In this document: positions 1 through 11,415 of the stretch, in pieces
Layout: every line of letters starts with the position of its first letter
Position numbering within the stretch: the stretch's first letter is position 1
Source: Bolinopsis microptera
Taxonomy: Eukaryota > Ctenophora > Tentaculata > Lobata > Bolinopsidae
DNA length: 64,000 nucleotides
Assembly (NCBI RefSeq): GCF_026151205.1
Contig: NC_087078.1
Coordinates: 16,819,118-16,883,117 of the forward strand
Reading direction: 5' to 3'
The notes under the pieces: model-generated
What the model saw: only the letters and a program-made list of their open reading frames with translations
Told to the model about the DNA's origin: nothing
The model's database searches: none
Program-made: the position numbers and the translations under genes

Positions 1-133
1 AGCAATGGGACGTTCCCCTGTCCACTGTGCGAGGTACATAAAGACCTGATGCAAGTACCCAGAAGCCAGAGAGCTCTCTGCAAGCCCCGAACTTTTGCGG
101 GAATTATGCAGAACTTTGATGCTAATATGAGTG
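1..133 (+). CDS. Possible partial coding exon with a Cys-x2-Cys motif
   Basis: The frame is open from the first base, and a good splice donor (GTGAGA) follows after base 133. The peptide contains FPCPLCEVHKDL, which resembles a zinc-binding knuckle, then a Ser/Arg-containing stretch. I do not recognise the family. It lies on the strand opposite the calumenin-like gene and apparently inside that gene's intron, so it may be a transposon-derived exon. The open stretch is short enough to be chance. Confidence 0.25.
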
Positions 134-1702
134 GTGAGAGTACTCACTCCCTTTTTAAGAATCACGAACACATGACAAGTAAGAAATAACTTGGGCTTTT
201 AGAATTAATTGAGTTTGAGATCAAATTTTGATTTCCACACGTTGAATAGTAGTGTGTAAGGGGTCGTTCATATATTACTTAACCATCGAAGGTGAGGGGG
301 AGTACATAATATGTGGACGACCACCACTTTAATACAGAAATGTAAGCAACATAAATTTTCAGACCATGTTCGTAATGACGAAGACCGAGTTGTGAAAAAG
401 TGCGAGCTAGCAACACGGAAATACCTGTTGAAAGTGAAATCCAAGCTGTGTGACTGAAATGGGTCAATCATGATGGATTTAGTGTTTGGGACAATCTGCT
501 ATATGCCTAAAATTGAAAGATTGTTAATTTGGTGATGCTTCACCCTCTGTTCATATTTTCTACTTGATCAATAATGATATTCGCCACATATTATGTAAAA
601 CGCCGCTTATGTTTTGCCATTAAAATTTTTTCGTTATAGTAGTGACTGCGACTGAAACCGCGCATCACGCAAGTTTTTGTCGCCGCGCGAGGGTGATTCA
701 ATTTTGTCCACTTCGCCATAATTCTCAGAGGATGTAATTTGACGAGTGCGGGACAATTTTGAGCGCAAGGAATCACTTGAATCGAAGATAACGATTGAGC
801 TGACAATTTCTCCGGTAAAAATTAGACCTTAGATAACTGAATTGGGATGACATCGGAAATAACTCTGATGCGAGCAGGAATACACTATGTCATACTCATA
901 GCAGTAATACTTAGACGTGAATATTAATATCCGATGGATCAAATTAGTGTATATGTTATCATTATTATATATATAAAGTGTGCCTCACTGGGGCACCCTT
1001 AAGTAACAGTTCCAGCTCGATAGGCCTCGTAACCGGGATGGATAGAGACAAACGAAATACATCATCTCGTCACAAGCAATCAGATCTAAGTTAAACGATA
1101 AGGCCAGGACATACTATGAGCATTGAATTAACTGTCAAAATGGTAACCTGAGCCCTAGAGGTGATCACATGCTATAAGCCTAACGGAAAAGTATTCTAAA
1201 AATATAAATCTAATCGTTAAGTTAAACACATTTGAAAGCGGCTGTCAGATAATATAAACGGTTCGGGATGATGGCTGTCGAGGTTCGGGCATGACGCGCC
1301 CGGCCGCACAATAAGCGGTGACTAGGGAAGTCACAACAAAAAGTCCCCTCTCAGTCTAATCTGAGCTCTCGATATTTTGGAAGAATTCTGGATTCTAGCT
1401 AGAAATAGGTAAATTAGTCAACGAACATGAGATGAATCATATATTAACTTAAAGATGAAAACCCGCTAATCAACGTTGACCAAAATTAAATTATGTGGGC
1501 TTACAATTGAATCATATAGAGTAACTATTTGATCATTTGACGTAGCCATTTTGTCAACGCAGCATTTTGTCAATTTGTCAACTCTAAATATTCGACTGCT
1601 GTTAATCTTTTAACTTTAATTATAAACTTATGTTACCACTGAAAATCTGAAATGGCTCCAGTAGATCTGTAGATGTGGCAGCTAGGTTCTCGTTATATAC
1701 TG
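134..1702. other. Non-coding stretch, no gene seen
   Basis: AT-rich and without a convincing ORF. It is probably part of the last visible intron of the calumenin-like gene. A short hairpin-like element at about 260-322 (ends GGGGTCGTTCATATATTAC and its diverged complement) belongs to the MITE family seen intact at 41,214-41,405. Confidence 0.5.
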
Positions 1703-1884
1703 CGATAATCGCAAATTGAGGCGACAATCGCACGATAATCGCATAATGAGGCGATTATCGCACAAGGGGGGGCGATAATCGCAAAATGAGGCGATAACCG
1801 CGCGATAATCGCAAAATGAGGCGATAATCGCACAAGGAGTCGATTATCGCGCGATAATCGCGAGGGAGTGCGATTATCGCTGCA
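1703..1884. repeat. Palindromic minisatellite built on GCGATAATCGC
   Basis: About ten irregular repeats of the self-complementary core GCGATAATCGC, joined by linkers such as AAAATGAG and ACAAGG. Some cores are inverted (GCGATTATCGC). Every unit can form its own small hairpin. Confidence 0.8.
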
Positions 1885-2489
1885 AAAATAAAATCTGCGA
1901 AATGGCCAACATTTTCCACTGTGTTCTGCGCACTGCGAAATGCTATCAGATTTTAAGGTCCAAAAACTAGTGATAGCTTGCTAGTACTTTTAGAACCTGT
2001 TCCGCTATTTAATTACTAAGGCTTTGGATGATATAATTGCAGGCAAATGGTAAAGCTAACGACTGGTGGTTAATACAGGGATGGCGCTTTAGAATCCGTG
2101 TAGTAATCGCCTTCTTCGTATTGGCTGAAAAGTGCTAAACGATGCTTCAGACCTGGCAGACATTGATATTCGTAAATAGCTTAAGAAAAAAGATGTTACG
2201 ATAAATGATTAGATGATAATGGGTCATTAGGTCGATAGCTAGAGAGAGTAAATAAGTGCAGAGTGTCAACTTTCTGGCTGGGTCGATGATAAAATAACAT
2301 TGTTTGCTACCGCGGTAAGATAAATCATTAGCTCAAAAATGAGGTCCAGATAAGTTGTATTTCAAATCCAATTTGGAGGCTAACATTTTAACAGCTCTGT
2401 GCGAATATACAACTTTAACTAAATGGAGATCAGATCTTGCCATGCCATGATTGAGCTTTGAGGCTAATTACACAAAAACTCAAAAGAAA

Positions 2490-2545
2490 ATCAATAATTT
2501 GTCAACAAATTTGTCAAACGAATTTGTCAACGAATTTGTCAAACT
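2490..2545. repeat. Short tandem repeat AATTTGTCAACG
   Basis: Four to five units of a 12-13 bp motif (AATTTGTCAACG and variants). Related words (TTTTGTCAACGC, AATTTGTCAAC) also occur near 1,550-1,580. Confidence 0.6.
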
Positions 2546-2638
2546 CGCCTCTAAAATCTATGGAGCAACAAATGAATGATGCCTGAGCGCATATATTTTG
2601 ATAAATTAATGAATTAAAATGTTGGTAAAAGTCATCAC

Positions 2639-5600
2639 CTTCGTCGTCATCGTCGTCATCGTCGTTTTCCATTTCTCCGACATATTCTGAAAGTGAGATT
2701 TTACCATCCTGGTTCTCGTCCATATCCTCCATTGTTTCCGCAATCACGACATCTGAAGAAAATGATTGTTTAATAACATCAAAAAACGGAGTAGTTCGCT
2801 GTTTATTAGTCTCATGATTGAAATACTGATATCTGGATATTATCCGGTTGGAAGAGACAAGGACAAGTGAAACAAGGAAGATAGGAGTAAGGGCAAATTT
2901 TCGGCGTCAACGCCAGTGGCGTAACGAAAGGCCCTGCTGACCTCGCTGTGCAGGGGGGCGCCGTCTTAGGGGGGCGCCAAATCGTCGTTTGAATGTGGGA
3001 CAATTTCGAAAACTTAACTAAAGTACTAGCAAAACTGCGCGTTTTGCTCTAGATACACACTTTTTTAGAGATTTTACCGGCGTATTCTCTAAAATCACCT
3101 AATTTGTTCAATTTTAGGGAGGGGCACCAAAAGGGGAGGGGGCGCCAACAGGGGGGCGCTTTTTTCGGCAGGGGGGCGCCAACATGCAACGTTACGCCAC
3201 TGGTCAACGCCATCTTCAGGCTCAATAAATGTATTTAATTGTAGTTGCGAAAAAAGTTTTTAAACTTTTTTCACAACTACAATTAAATACATTTATTGAG
3301 CCTGAAGATGGCGTTGACGCCGAAAATTTGCCCTTACTCCTAACTTCCTTGTTTCACTTGTCCTTGTCTCTTCCAACCGGATAATATCCAGATATCAGTG
3401 TTTAATAACAGTTCAACATAATTCTGGCATAATTATTAGATAAGCAAGTACCTAATTATTTCGCCATGGGATAAAATTAGATAACCACAATTTTTAGTAA
3501 ACCGGTCCAGATTGCGTTTGCTACCAGGCCATCTCTAGATTAAGACATATTTCATTGCATCGGAGATACCGATTTTGAAATATATTAAACACGACCTGGC
3601 CTGAAGATATAACATTAATCATAACAGTAATCATAACATTAAACTTAATATTAAACATAATATTAAACATTACATTTAAACATAATATTAAACATTATAT
3701 GTGCAATATTAATAACACACACGTAGAGGGGTGAGGGTGTTTTATTTGGAGTGTGCCGAGTTGTTTGGGACACGGACTGAGGGTTATTGGGATGTGGGGA
3801 GCCTTATCATATATAATAGAGGGGTCTTGTATCTCTTGCAACATAGCATCATCATATCACCATATTATACAATTTTCGAATTGAACACGTCATCATTAAT
3901 TAACGTCTTTCGCAAATTCCGTGTTAAATTAAAGCTAATTACTTATGTACTCATGACATGTGGAACGGAGAGTTGAATATTTCTGAATATTCTGATTCTG
4001 AATATTTAAGATACTGTACAGTATTAAAATGCAGCACAGTATTAACTACAGTAAACAATATGTTAAATCAGAGGACAAGCTCCCGAAACTAAATCTCTTA
4101 TTGGGGTGTATGCACTGTGCAATAAACTGGGGGTAATATCTTAGCGTGGTTATACTAGATATCCCTTCTAATATTACACGAGGTTTAGGGAGTCATTGAT
4201 CTGTGACACTGTGACACTGTGACACTTGCACTGTGACACTGTGACCAGTAGGCAGTATATACCTAATACCCAAAGACATCACCCTTGTCGAACAAATTGC
4301 GTTACAATCTGTAAGAACAGCTGTGATCAGTCCTATAATTAATACCCGAGCACATTACCCCGATTTACCGTACAGTTCGGGGGAAAGGTAAATAGAACGG
4401 AAAAATATTGTACAGTAAATCGGGGTTTTGACTTGTGAAACTGGGTCCACTGACTTTTTATCTCATAATAGTCCAGTTGAAATATTAGATATTTACAGAT
4501 TTAGAGTGTTGAAGAATGTTCCATATGAACATTGAACAGTCATTCTGTGAATGAAACCATTACATAGGATCATGACATTGTGTTTAAACTGCACGTTTCT
4601 AATGATGTGTACTGTAAACGATATGTTAAGTTCTGGAGAAACATTGAGCAGCAGTCACACTGTCACCAAGAAACACTGTCACTAAGTAAAACATTAAGAA
4701 ACACTGTCACTAACTCATCCAACTACAATAGTCTTGATCCTCAAGCGGCCCCTGATACTGTCCGTGATGCTGCAATCATCATTAAAGTTTACACTGACTC
4801 TGAGAGATCCGTGTCCACTGTCCATAAATAATAGCAGTTCGCTAAATATAAGTGTAAAAGAACAGAGCACCCCCCCCCCCCCCAGTGAGTGTATTACAAA
4901 AGCACAACCCGGAATATGTAGCTTGTCGCTGAGGACTGTGAATTACCAAGATCTTGAATGATGGATCAGTTATTGGGAATATACCAGCATTGTTAACAGA
5001 ACACAGCGAGTGAGGAAGTTTCTTAACTTACGTGTCCCATGGAATCAGAGTCACTCTTTTGTTGTTTACAAACAGTTACACTAGCTACCCCCCGATTAGC
5101 ACATATGATACTCTTATAATCTCTACATCCGCCGACATTAATTTAGCTGAAGTGGATATGATACGTGGATAAAATACGTGGATATGATACGTGGATAAAA
5201 TACGTGGATATGATACGTGGATAAAATACGTGAATAGGATACGTGGATAAAATACGTGGATAGGATACGTGGATATGATACGTGGATATGATACGTGTCC
5301 AAACTTTGAGTGCAGCTCTTAAATACAAACTGTTTAAACTCTAGCTTATGAATTACAATTTGAGATGCAAATCAAATTTCAAGAATTTCGATTTCAGATT
5401 TCGACACGAATCTTGAAAGAGTCCGTATCTATAGCGGTAAACTTTACTATCCAGCCATACAGTCACTGTGATCTTACTGCATAATAGAGCACTGCAAGAA
5501 TTACAGTAGATTAGGTATGCAATGTATGATGGTAGGCATTTAATGTATGTCCAGGTCGACTGTCGAGTCTAGAATATTCTAGTTAAGTCCAGGTCTGGTG

Positions 5601-8600
5601 CTCTGTCTGCATCATCCACGTGCATACAGTACACTAATAACCTCACAGAGCTGCACTCTATTCAATACGATCTGTAGTATATAAACTGACTTTATTCAAT
5701 ATGGTACCTACCCAGTACCCAGTGACCGTACTCAGTACTGATACCATTGAACAGTGGTGATTGGTGAGATTATTATATCGTACTGTTACCTGAATCTTCA
5801 TCCTTTTATATCTTTAATCATTATAATATGCCAAGTGTGACAGGTTAATGGACCTAGCTGTGACGTCACGTGCTGTATTATATTTTTGTTCGATTAAAGT
5901 AATATCTTGACTTGTGATATTAGTAGTACAGTGTACACTCTGTACAGGTTATAGTAGTAGTACTTTAAAGTTATAATAGATATTACGATAACGCCGTGCT
6001 ACTACAGAGAACTAGTGCTTGGTGCACCAAGCCAGGTTTTAGCTAATAGTGAGTATACGGAGAATAGTGTGAGATACTTACTTACTTACACCATGAAATA
6101 TGAATAAAGTAAACTAAAAACTTCTGAGTCCTGAGATCTGCCCTAATTCAAAAGTATCCATCGTTTGTGATAATATAAAGTGTGGTTTGTGGTAGATATT
6201 TATATAGCGTACTCCACAATCTACCTTATCGGACCTTATTTGGAGGGACATTAAATGGACGCTCGCGCTGGAGGCCCTTACGTTCATCTTAATGTCCGTT
6301 CATTTAAGGTCCGTCTAAGTTAAAGTCCGTTGAATTATTTTCAAACATTTTTCCACTTTGAACTTTTTGTCCAAAATATGACAATTATGAGAACTTTATT
6401 ATGCCTTAAGTTAACGAAGGAAAGGTTCTCCTTGGTCTGCCAGAGGCACAGAAAACCCTACAAGTATATGAGGTTTTCAAGGGTCACTTGGCGGAAAAAG
6501 TCAACGGAATTATGGCACTCAACAACATAGTTCATGAGTTAGTCCCCGCCAACATGACAAACTTTTTCCAGCCTCTAGACATTACGGTAAATCGTGTTGC
6601 CAAGGACATTGTCCGACGTTGTTATAGTTCATATTACTCAGGGGAGGTAATGAAACAGTGCTAGGAAAACTCCAAGTGATTACGGTTAACCTTAAGTTGT
6701 CTAAGATAAAACCACTTCACGCCGAATGGCTTGTAAAAGTTAACACTGAAATGCAGGACCGGGGTAGTTTGATAAAAAAGGTTTCCATAAAGCTAGAAAT
6801 CACTGATGCTTTAAGCATGGACTATTTCATGCACGAACACCCATTTGATGAAGATGATTATATGTGATATTAGACACTGATCATGTAAACATATTTTAAC
6901 ATTTTTACTGCTTAACGACTGCTATTCTTACTTACTGTATAAAAAATGGATTTAAAAATCGTTTGCTGAAATAAAAAACGTCAAAAAATGAACAAAATTC
7001 GGATTTTTGATGGTTTTGAATGCCTTCTAGCGTTCACATTAATGTCCGTTCATAATTATGTCCGATCATTTAATGTTCGTCCGAATAAGGTCTGATTTAA
7101 GGTATGTGAATACTGCAACTGGACAATTTTCGTTAATTATGTAATCAAAATTTTCGTTTTTTAAACAAATTTCCGTTTAGTAAGTGTTTTGCAATTACTA
7201 ATCTTGATTACGTAATATAGGGGGGGGGGGTTCGGTCTTGATTACGGTTGATTACGGAGGGGGGGGGGTAAAAATTGCCAAAATATTGATTACGTAATAT
7301 GTGAACGACCCCTTAATAGTACAACTTTATTGAAATAATAGAAGAGTATTAAAATATTTTTCTAAGATCAAAATGTTAATAAGTTCCGCGCCGTCTATTG
7401 TCCTTTGAACCCGCTAGTACATAATAGTAGCAACAAATGATAAAACTAAGTAAGTAAATTTGATAATACATTTTTGAACTTTTAAAAAGGTTCTATACTG
7501 CGGTCGGCTGCCATGCTGTAATGTAATATATTGAGTGTCGAGTATTAAGATGCTTATATTATATGCTATTGTTTTAGTAACAATAAATAGTAGGTTTTCG
7601 TAACAAACAAAATTAAAAATTAAAATGGTAGGTTGATTGTTGAACTTAAAACTGTTCTGTATTGCTGTCGGCTGCTGCAATGTAATATATTGAGTATTGA
7701 GTATTGAGATTTGAGATGCTTATATTATATATGCTTTATGCTATTGTTTTAGTAACAATAAATATTAGGTTTTAGTAACAATAAAACTACTTACTTGTAC
7801 TTACTTGATTAGGTCTCCTCAATCATTCGAGTGGCCTGCACCAATGAACTCCCGTTTGTGACGTATCATCTCCCTCCAAAGTTTTCGGTCACTAGCCATC
7901 TCGCTCGCTCCTTCTAGGTCTATGTCAGTGTTTCCTGTAAACGATGCAGCATCTTCCAGCAAACATTTCCTCCAGTTCTTTCTTGGACGGCCCCTAGATC
8001 TTCTCCCATGGGCAGGGGTCCAGTTAAGCAGGTACTTAGGAAGCCTAGTGTCTGGCATTCTGGTGACATGGCCAAACCAACGCAGGCGGTTTGCTCCTAT
8101 GTACGTCTCTACTGGATTTATCTTTGCACGCTCCAGCACTTCAGTGTTTCTAACCCGATCGAGCCATCTTATCCTAAGTATTCTCCTCAAGCAACGCTGA
8201 TGGAACACCTCAAAGCGATGTAGCTGCTTTTTGGTTGTGTTCCAAACCTCACTACCATATAACAATATTGTCAAAACCGCTGCCTTATAAATCCTGATCT
8301 TTATAACAATAAAATGTAACAATAAAATGTAAAAATAAAAATTGTACGTTGAACTTAAAACTGTTCTGTATTGCGGTCGGCTGCTGCAATGTAATATTTA
8401 TATATTGAGTATTGAGTATTGATATGCTTATATTATATGCTATTGTTTTAGTAACAATAAATAGTAGGTTTTCGTAAAAATAAAATGCAAAAATAAAAAT
8501 TGCACGTTGAACTTAAAACTGTTCTGTATTGCGGTCGGCTGCTGCAATGTAATATATTGAGTATTGAGTATTAAGACGCTTATACTATATGCTATTGTAT

Positions 8601-11415
8601 AAAAAAATGGATTTAAAGAACATTAGCTGGTATAAAAAAACGCCAAAGAAATGAACAAAATTCGGATTTTTGATGGTTTTGAATGCCTTCTAGCGTTCAC
8701 ATTAATGTCCGTTCATAATAATGTCCGTTCATTTAATGTCCGTCCAAATAAGGTCCGATAAGGTAGATCTATAAAACGGAGTACTAGTTATCTCTACGCT
8801 AAGTCTACAATTCTGCTAACTAACAATTGAGTCTGAGGTCAAGTAAATGTTCATAGATATGGATTATAGAGATTACGTATAGTACATTCACACATAGTTT
8901 ATTACATCGTTTATCAGTTATTTGTTGTGCTGTATTTGAGTGGTGATTTCGCTCTGAGAATCAGGGTCAGTAGCTCAATTGGTAGAGCAAGAGACGCGAA
9001 ATCTCGAGGTTCTGGGATCATTCCCCAGTTGTCCCTAGTTTTTCAGAATTAATCATCACATATAGACAGCATGAGAGTAGGCCTGGCCATCTCGAAGTGA
9101 TACATCGTTTATAATTAATATAATGACACTACTTTGAAGTTTGACTATTACACGTGTAATCCACTGCTTCTATGCTTTCACATTCTCTTACTTCCTTTTC
9201 CCATCAGGCAGTATCTGCATATATTTTAACTCATTAAAGTAATTCTGTGAAACGTCCCCTTCTAGAATTTAGCCTTTAAAACCGCTCCTATTAAATGTTA
9301 TAATAAACCGTTAAAGTATGAATATGACTTTATGTGCGAAATATTTTCAAAACTAGCTAAATAATGGAAAAACCAAATAGATGGAATGGAAAATGCAAAT
9401 GGTCTCAAAAAGTCGAATTGTTGCTGACTAAAAATGTGCGAAATTTTTGACTAAAATTATGGTAACCAACATTTTTGTAACCAAATTTATTGGCCTTAAG
9501 TTACCTACTTCTCTACTTCAACTGAACAAGTACACGTGTCCCTGTACAGTGTACTGCGTACACTCAAAGTTCACACCAGAGTATACTGTATAGACATGTG
9601 TCCCTGTACACTGTACAGTGTACACTCACAGACCACAGTTCACACGAGAGTATAGACATGGTTCACACCAGACATGGACTAGTCCAGGAAGCTACTCACC
9701 GCAATGTTTTCTAAAAGCTGGAGTAGTTTGGTTGGGCAGGAGAAAAATGAGAAGTTCATATTAGTTTCAACAGGAAACACAAAAGAATAACCCGGGTTAG
9801 CTACTAGCTAGTAAGAATGTCAGTAACTAGGAGCCTCTTAATCAGTTGATAGGCTTACTTGTTACCTGCTGAGCTCACCCCAGCAACCACCCAGGGGGGG
9901 GGTAGGTCTAACCCAGGGCCAGGGGGGGGGTGGTAGGTATAACACCTCACAAAGGGTTTTGTAGAGAGCTCCAGTAACTTAGATATACCAAAAAACTTAG
10001 ATGAGATGTGATTACATACCAATTAGTATGAATCAATCTTACCTGCCATGTGTTCGAATTCCTCAGGGTGGAGGAATGCAGTGAATTCCTCAAATGTCAG
10101 CTTCATGTCATCATCCTGATCAGCCAGCTGAAACCTCTGCTTGTCTCGTTTAACGTATCTAGTGGAGCAGTTTCAGAGTTGACAAAAAGCAATTACTTAA
10201 TATTTGATTACAAGTTAAATCTACACTTTGGATTCATAGTTTTTAGTGCCAGTAAAACTTTATAGTGTAAAGTGATTTACCGGGTTTTTGTGAGTGGTTT
10301 TGAGGAGTTTAAGATAAAGTTGTGTGCTTGTGTTCAAATTGTGTATTATAAATTCAATAAACAAGAAACCCCTTCAGATCGAAAATATTTCTAAAGATAC
10401 CCCAAACTAACCTGGCGTACGTTTCATCGTCATCATCATCATCGTCAACTTTACCGTCATCTTTACCGTCATCTTCACCGGCCTCCCTGTTGAGGTATTG
10501 TTCCCCGAATGTGTTTGTAACATATTCCTCCCACGTCACAACACCGTCTTTATCAGTATCTTCATTGGGCAGGGCCTAGATAATTGTGTTGTTGGCATCA
10601 TGGTTCGTAATAACACCTCAGTACACAATAACGCTATAGTGCACTTTATTCTGCTCATGTTGATTGTTGAATCATCATTAATTGTGTTACGAAGTACGAA
10701 CTATAATATTTAAGGCTTACATTTTGAGCGTCTTTCTGAACGTAATCCATGATCTGCAACTTGATCCAATTTTTCAGCTCAGTTTCATCAATATCACCAT
10801 CACCGTCAGCATCAACTCTGAAGGATGTTTTAAAGCTAGAAGGTTTGTGTATAACCCAAAATGAATAGCAAAATATTTAACGGTTGAGTTTACAAAAGGA
10901 TGGAGTTATCAAAAATCAATCGTAGGTAGATGACTTTTGAAAAACTATATTAATCTTATAATTAGATGGAACTAATGAAATTAATTCGTCTCACTTCGGC
11001 AAAAGTGCGGCTAGTTTAGCCTTGCTCTCATCTTCATCCATATCATCGTAGTCATGTCCGTGATCTTTTCCCAGGAATGCTTCATGATCTACATCTGAAA
11101 TAACCGTTTACATAAAACTTCAATTCAATATTACAGTACATTTTACGTTATGTAAAAAAATTTGGCATCGTGCAGTGTAGATATTATTTTACTTGTGCAA
11201 AGTTTGAAGTTAGTGAAAGCTCAAGTTTAGTGAAATGTTTGTCTAAAAAAGGACTAAATATTGTAAATATTCATAAATTTATTTAACGCCTCAAACCAAC
11301 CTGCTTCATTTTCGTGGTGGCGTCTTTCTTTATCAACGATGTTCTCTCTGTGCTTTTCTTCACCACTCACCAAGATGACAAATAATGCCAGAAATGCAGT
11401 ACTTTTAAGTAACAT
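2639..11415 (-). CDS. Calumenin/reticulocalbin-like EF-hand protein (six exons, 3' end off the window)
   Basis: Exons in transcript order: 11,301-11,415; 10,995-11,094; 10,721-10,817; 10,412-10,575; 10,043-10,158; 2,639-2,752. All junctions are GT-AG and the phases join into one frame of 706 bases (235 codons). The start ATG at 11,415 opens a signal peptide ([18 protein letters not shown]), then an acidic linker. EF-hand loops begin at residues 74 ([12 protein letters not shown]), 110 ([12 protein letters not shown]), 172 ([12 protein letters not shown], lacking the usual loop Gly6) and 209 ([12 protein letters not shown]). [12 protein letters not shown] is a CREC-family hallmark. Such proteins bind calcium in the ER/Golgi lumen. 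Two Asp-rich tracts are inserted: around codons 145-155, and at the end of exon 6. CREC proteins are usually about 315 aa with six or more EF-hands and a C-terminal HDEF/HDEL-type ER signal, so one or two exons should lie left of the window. I found none in 1-2,638. Calumenin and reticulocalbin cannot be told apart here. Confidence 0.85.
2825..3399. mobile_element. Foldback (long inverted-repeat) element, interrupted by a hAT-like MITE
   Basis: The left end (ACTGATATCTGGATATTATC) is the reverse complement of the right end at 3,399. Once the nested insert 2,914-3,210 is removed, the element is one long hairpin, nearly symmetric about position 3,258 (an AAAAAAGTTTTTAAACTTTTTT centre). A relative lies at about 61,295-61,520. 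Similarity to that copy also runs left to about 2,775. Confidence 0.8.
2914..3202. mobile_element. hAT-like MITE with 8-bp target duplication
   Basis: Terminal inverted repeats CAGTGGCGTAACG (2,914-2,926) and CGTTACGCCACTG (3,190-3,202) are perfect over 13 bp. They are flanked by the direct repeat GTCAACGC (2,906-2,913 and 3,203-3,210). An 8-bp target duplication and CAG...CTG ends fit the hAT superfamily. It has no coding capacity. The interior carries several GGGGGGCGCC words. Its insertion into the foldback arm shows it is the younger element. Confidence 0.85.
4197..4245. repeat. Short tandem repeat of CTGTGACA
   Basis: About five units of GTGACACT/CTGTGACA with one variant unit. Confidence 0.7.
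4358..4435. repeat. Small inverted-repeat element, ends CCCCGATTTAC
   Basis: CCCCGATTTACCGTACA and its near reverse complement TGTACAGTAAATCGGGG bound about 78 bp. The word CCCCGATTTACCGCA occurs twice again at about 34,904-34,939, inside a Rab1 intron, so this is a dispersed motif. Confidence 0.55.
5153..5298. repeat. Minisatellite of GATACGTGGATAAAATACGTG
   Basis: A 12-24 bp array in which GATACGTGGATA alternates with AAATACGTGGATA/AAATACGTGAATA, about eleven copies of the ATACGTGGAT core. The minus-strand ORF across it is repeat-driven and not a gene. Confidence 0.85.
6222..7104 (+). mobile_element. pogo/Tc1-like DNA transposon, internally deleted
   Basis: The left end TACCTTATCGGACCTTATTT matches the inverted right end of the copy at 49,254-50,156. 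The right end here (TCTGATTTAAGGTA) is diverged. The TA at each end fits the TA target preference of this superfamily. Subterminal regions repeat the word GGACATTAA/TTAATGTCC. A damaged transposase remnant lies inside. Confidence 0.75.
6330..6865 (+). pseudogene. Transposase remnant (DDE, pogo/CENP-B-like)
   Basis: Frame-broken fragments include [17 protein letters not shown], which matches the (L/F)QPLD-xx-VN signature near the last catalytic acid of pogo/Tigger-type DDE transposases. A helical stretch and a short tail follow. The N-terminal DNA-binding region and most of the DDE core are missing. The copy at 49,254-50,156 keeps the same pieces, so this deleted form was probably itself mobilised by an intact relative. 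Confidence 0.65.
7105..7313. mobile_element. Decayed MITE ending AATATGTGAACGACCCC
   Basis: The right end (about 7,296-7,311) is the reverse complement of GGGGTCGTTCACATATT, the terminus of the element at 41,214-41,405. The interior repeats TTGATTACG and carries two runs of nine or more G. The left end is missing or fused with the preceding pogo-like element. Confidence 0.45.
7490..8600. repeat. Tandem repeat of about 150 bp, split by a LINE tail
   Basis: Units containing GTTCTGTATTGC, GGTCGGCTGC, ATATTGAGTATTGAG and TTTTAGTAACAATAAATA recur from about 7,490, 7,645, 8,345 and 8,515. The LINE fragment 7,805-8,322 sits inside the array. A pogo-like right end begins at the last unit. Confidence 0.75.
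7819..8300 (-). pseudogene. C-terminal fragment of a non-LTR retrotransposon polyprotein
   Basis: An ORF of about 150 codons matches the post-RT tail common in invertebrate LINE proteins: a LLYGSEVW motif, [23 protein letters not shown], then [10 protein letters not shown]. No reverse transcriptase or endonuclease domain is left, so this is a 5'-truncated insertion. The sequence type differs from the LINE copies at 19.6-26.3 kb. The family (RTE-like or another) cannot be fixed from the tail alone. Confidence 0.75.
8588..8765. mobile_element. Right-end fragment of the pogo-like family
   Basis: Matches 6,930-7,104 (ATGAACAAAATTCGG, TTTTTGATGGTTTTGAATGC) and ends in the canonical GGTCCGATAAGGTA at 8,765. 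No left end is attached. Confidence 0.75.
8964..9036 (+). tRNA. tRNA-like sequence (pseudogene or SINE head)
   Basis: The 72-nt cloverleaf fit has an acceptor stem GGGTCAG/TTGTCCC with one mismatch, a D-arm with a perfect A-box (TAGCTCAATTGG), an anticodon arm of four pairs and a T-arm CTGGG/CCCAG. Against a working tRNA, the loop CGCGAAA lacks U33 before the would-be anticodon CGA, and the T-loop/B-box is poor. A degenerate tRNA or tRNA-derived SINE is more likely than a functional gene. Confidence 0.4.

Larger units (their letters stand above)
2753..10042 (-). other. Large fifth intron of the calumenin-like gene
   Basis: A 7.3-kb intron, much longer than the others of this gene (177-466 bp where both ends are visible). 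Its excess length is mostly repeats, listed separately. The parts at 3,400-4,196, 4,436-5,152, 5,299-6,221 and 9,037-9,528 show no gene. An imperfect duplication of about 70 bp rich in GTACACTGTACAGTG words lies at 9,529-9,675, and G tracts at about 9,893-9,931. Confidence 0.7.

Noticed and set aside
5150-5300. CRISPR-like array
   Set aside because: Units are contiguous without unique spacers, in a eukaryotic intron; an ordinary minisatellite.
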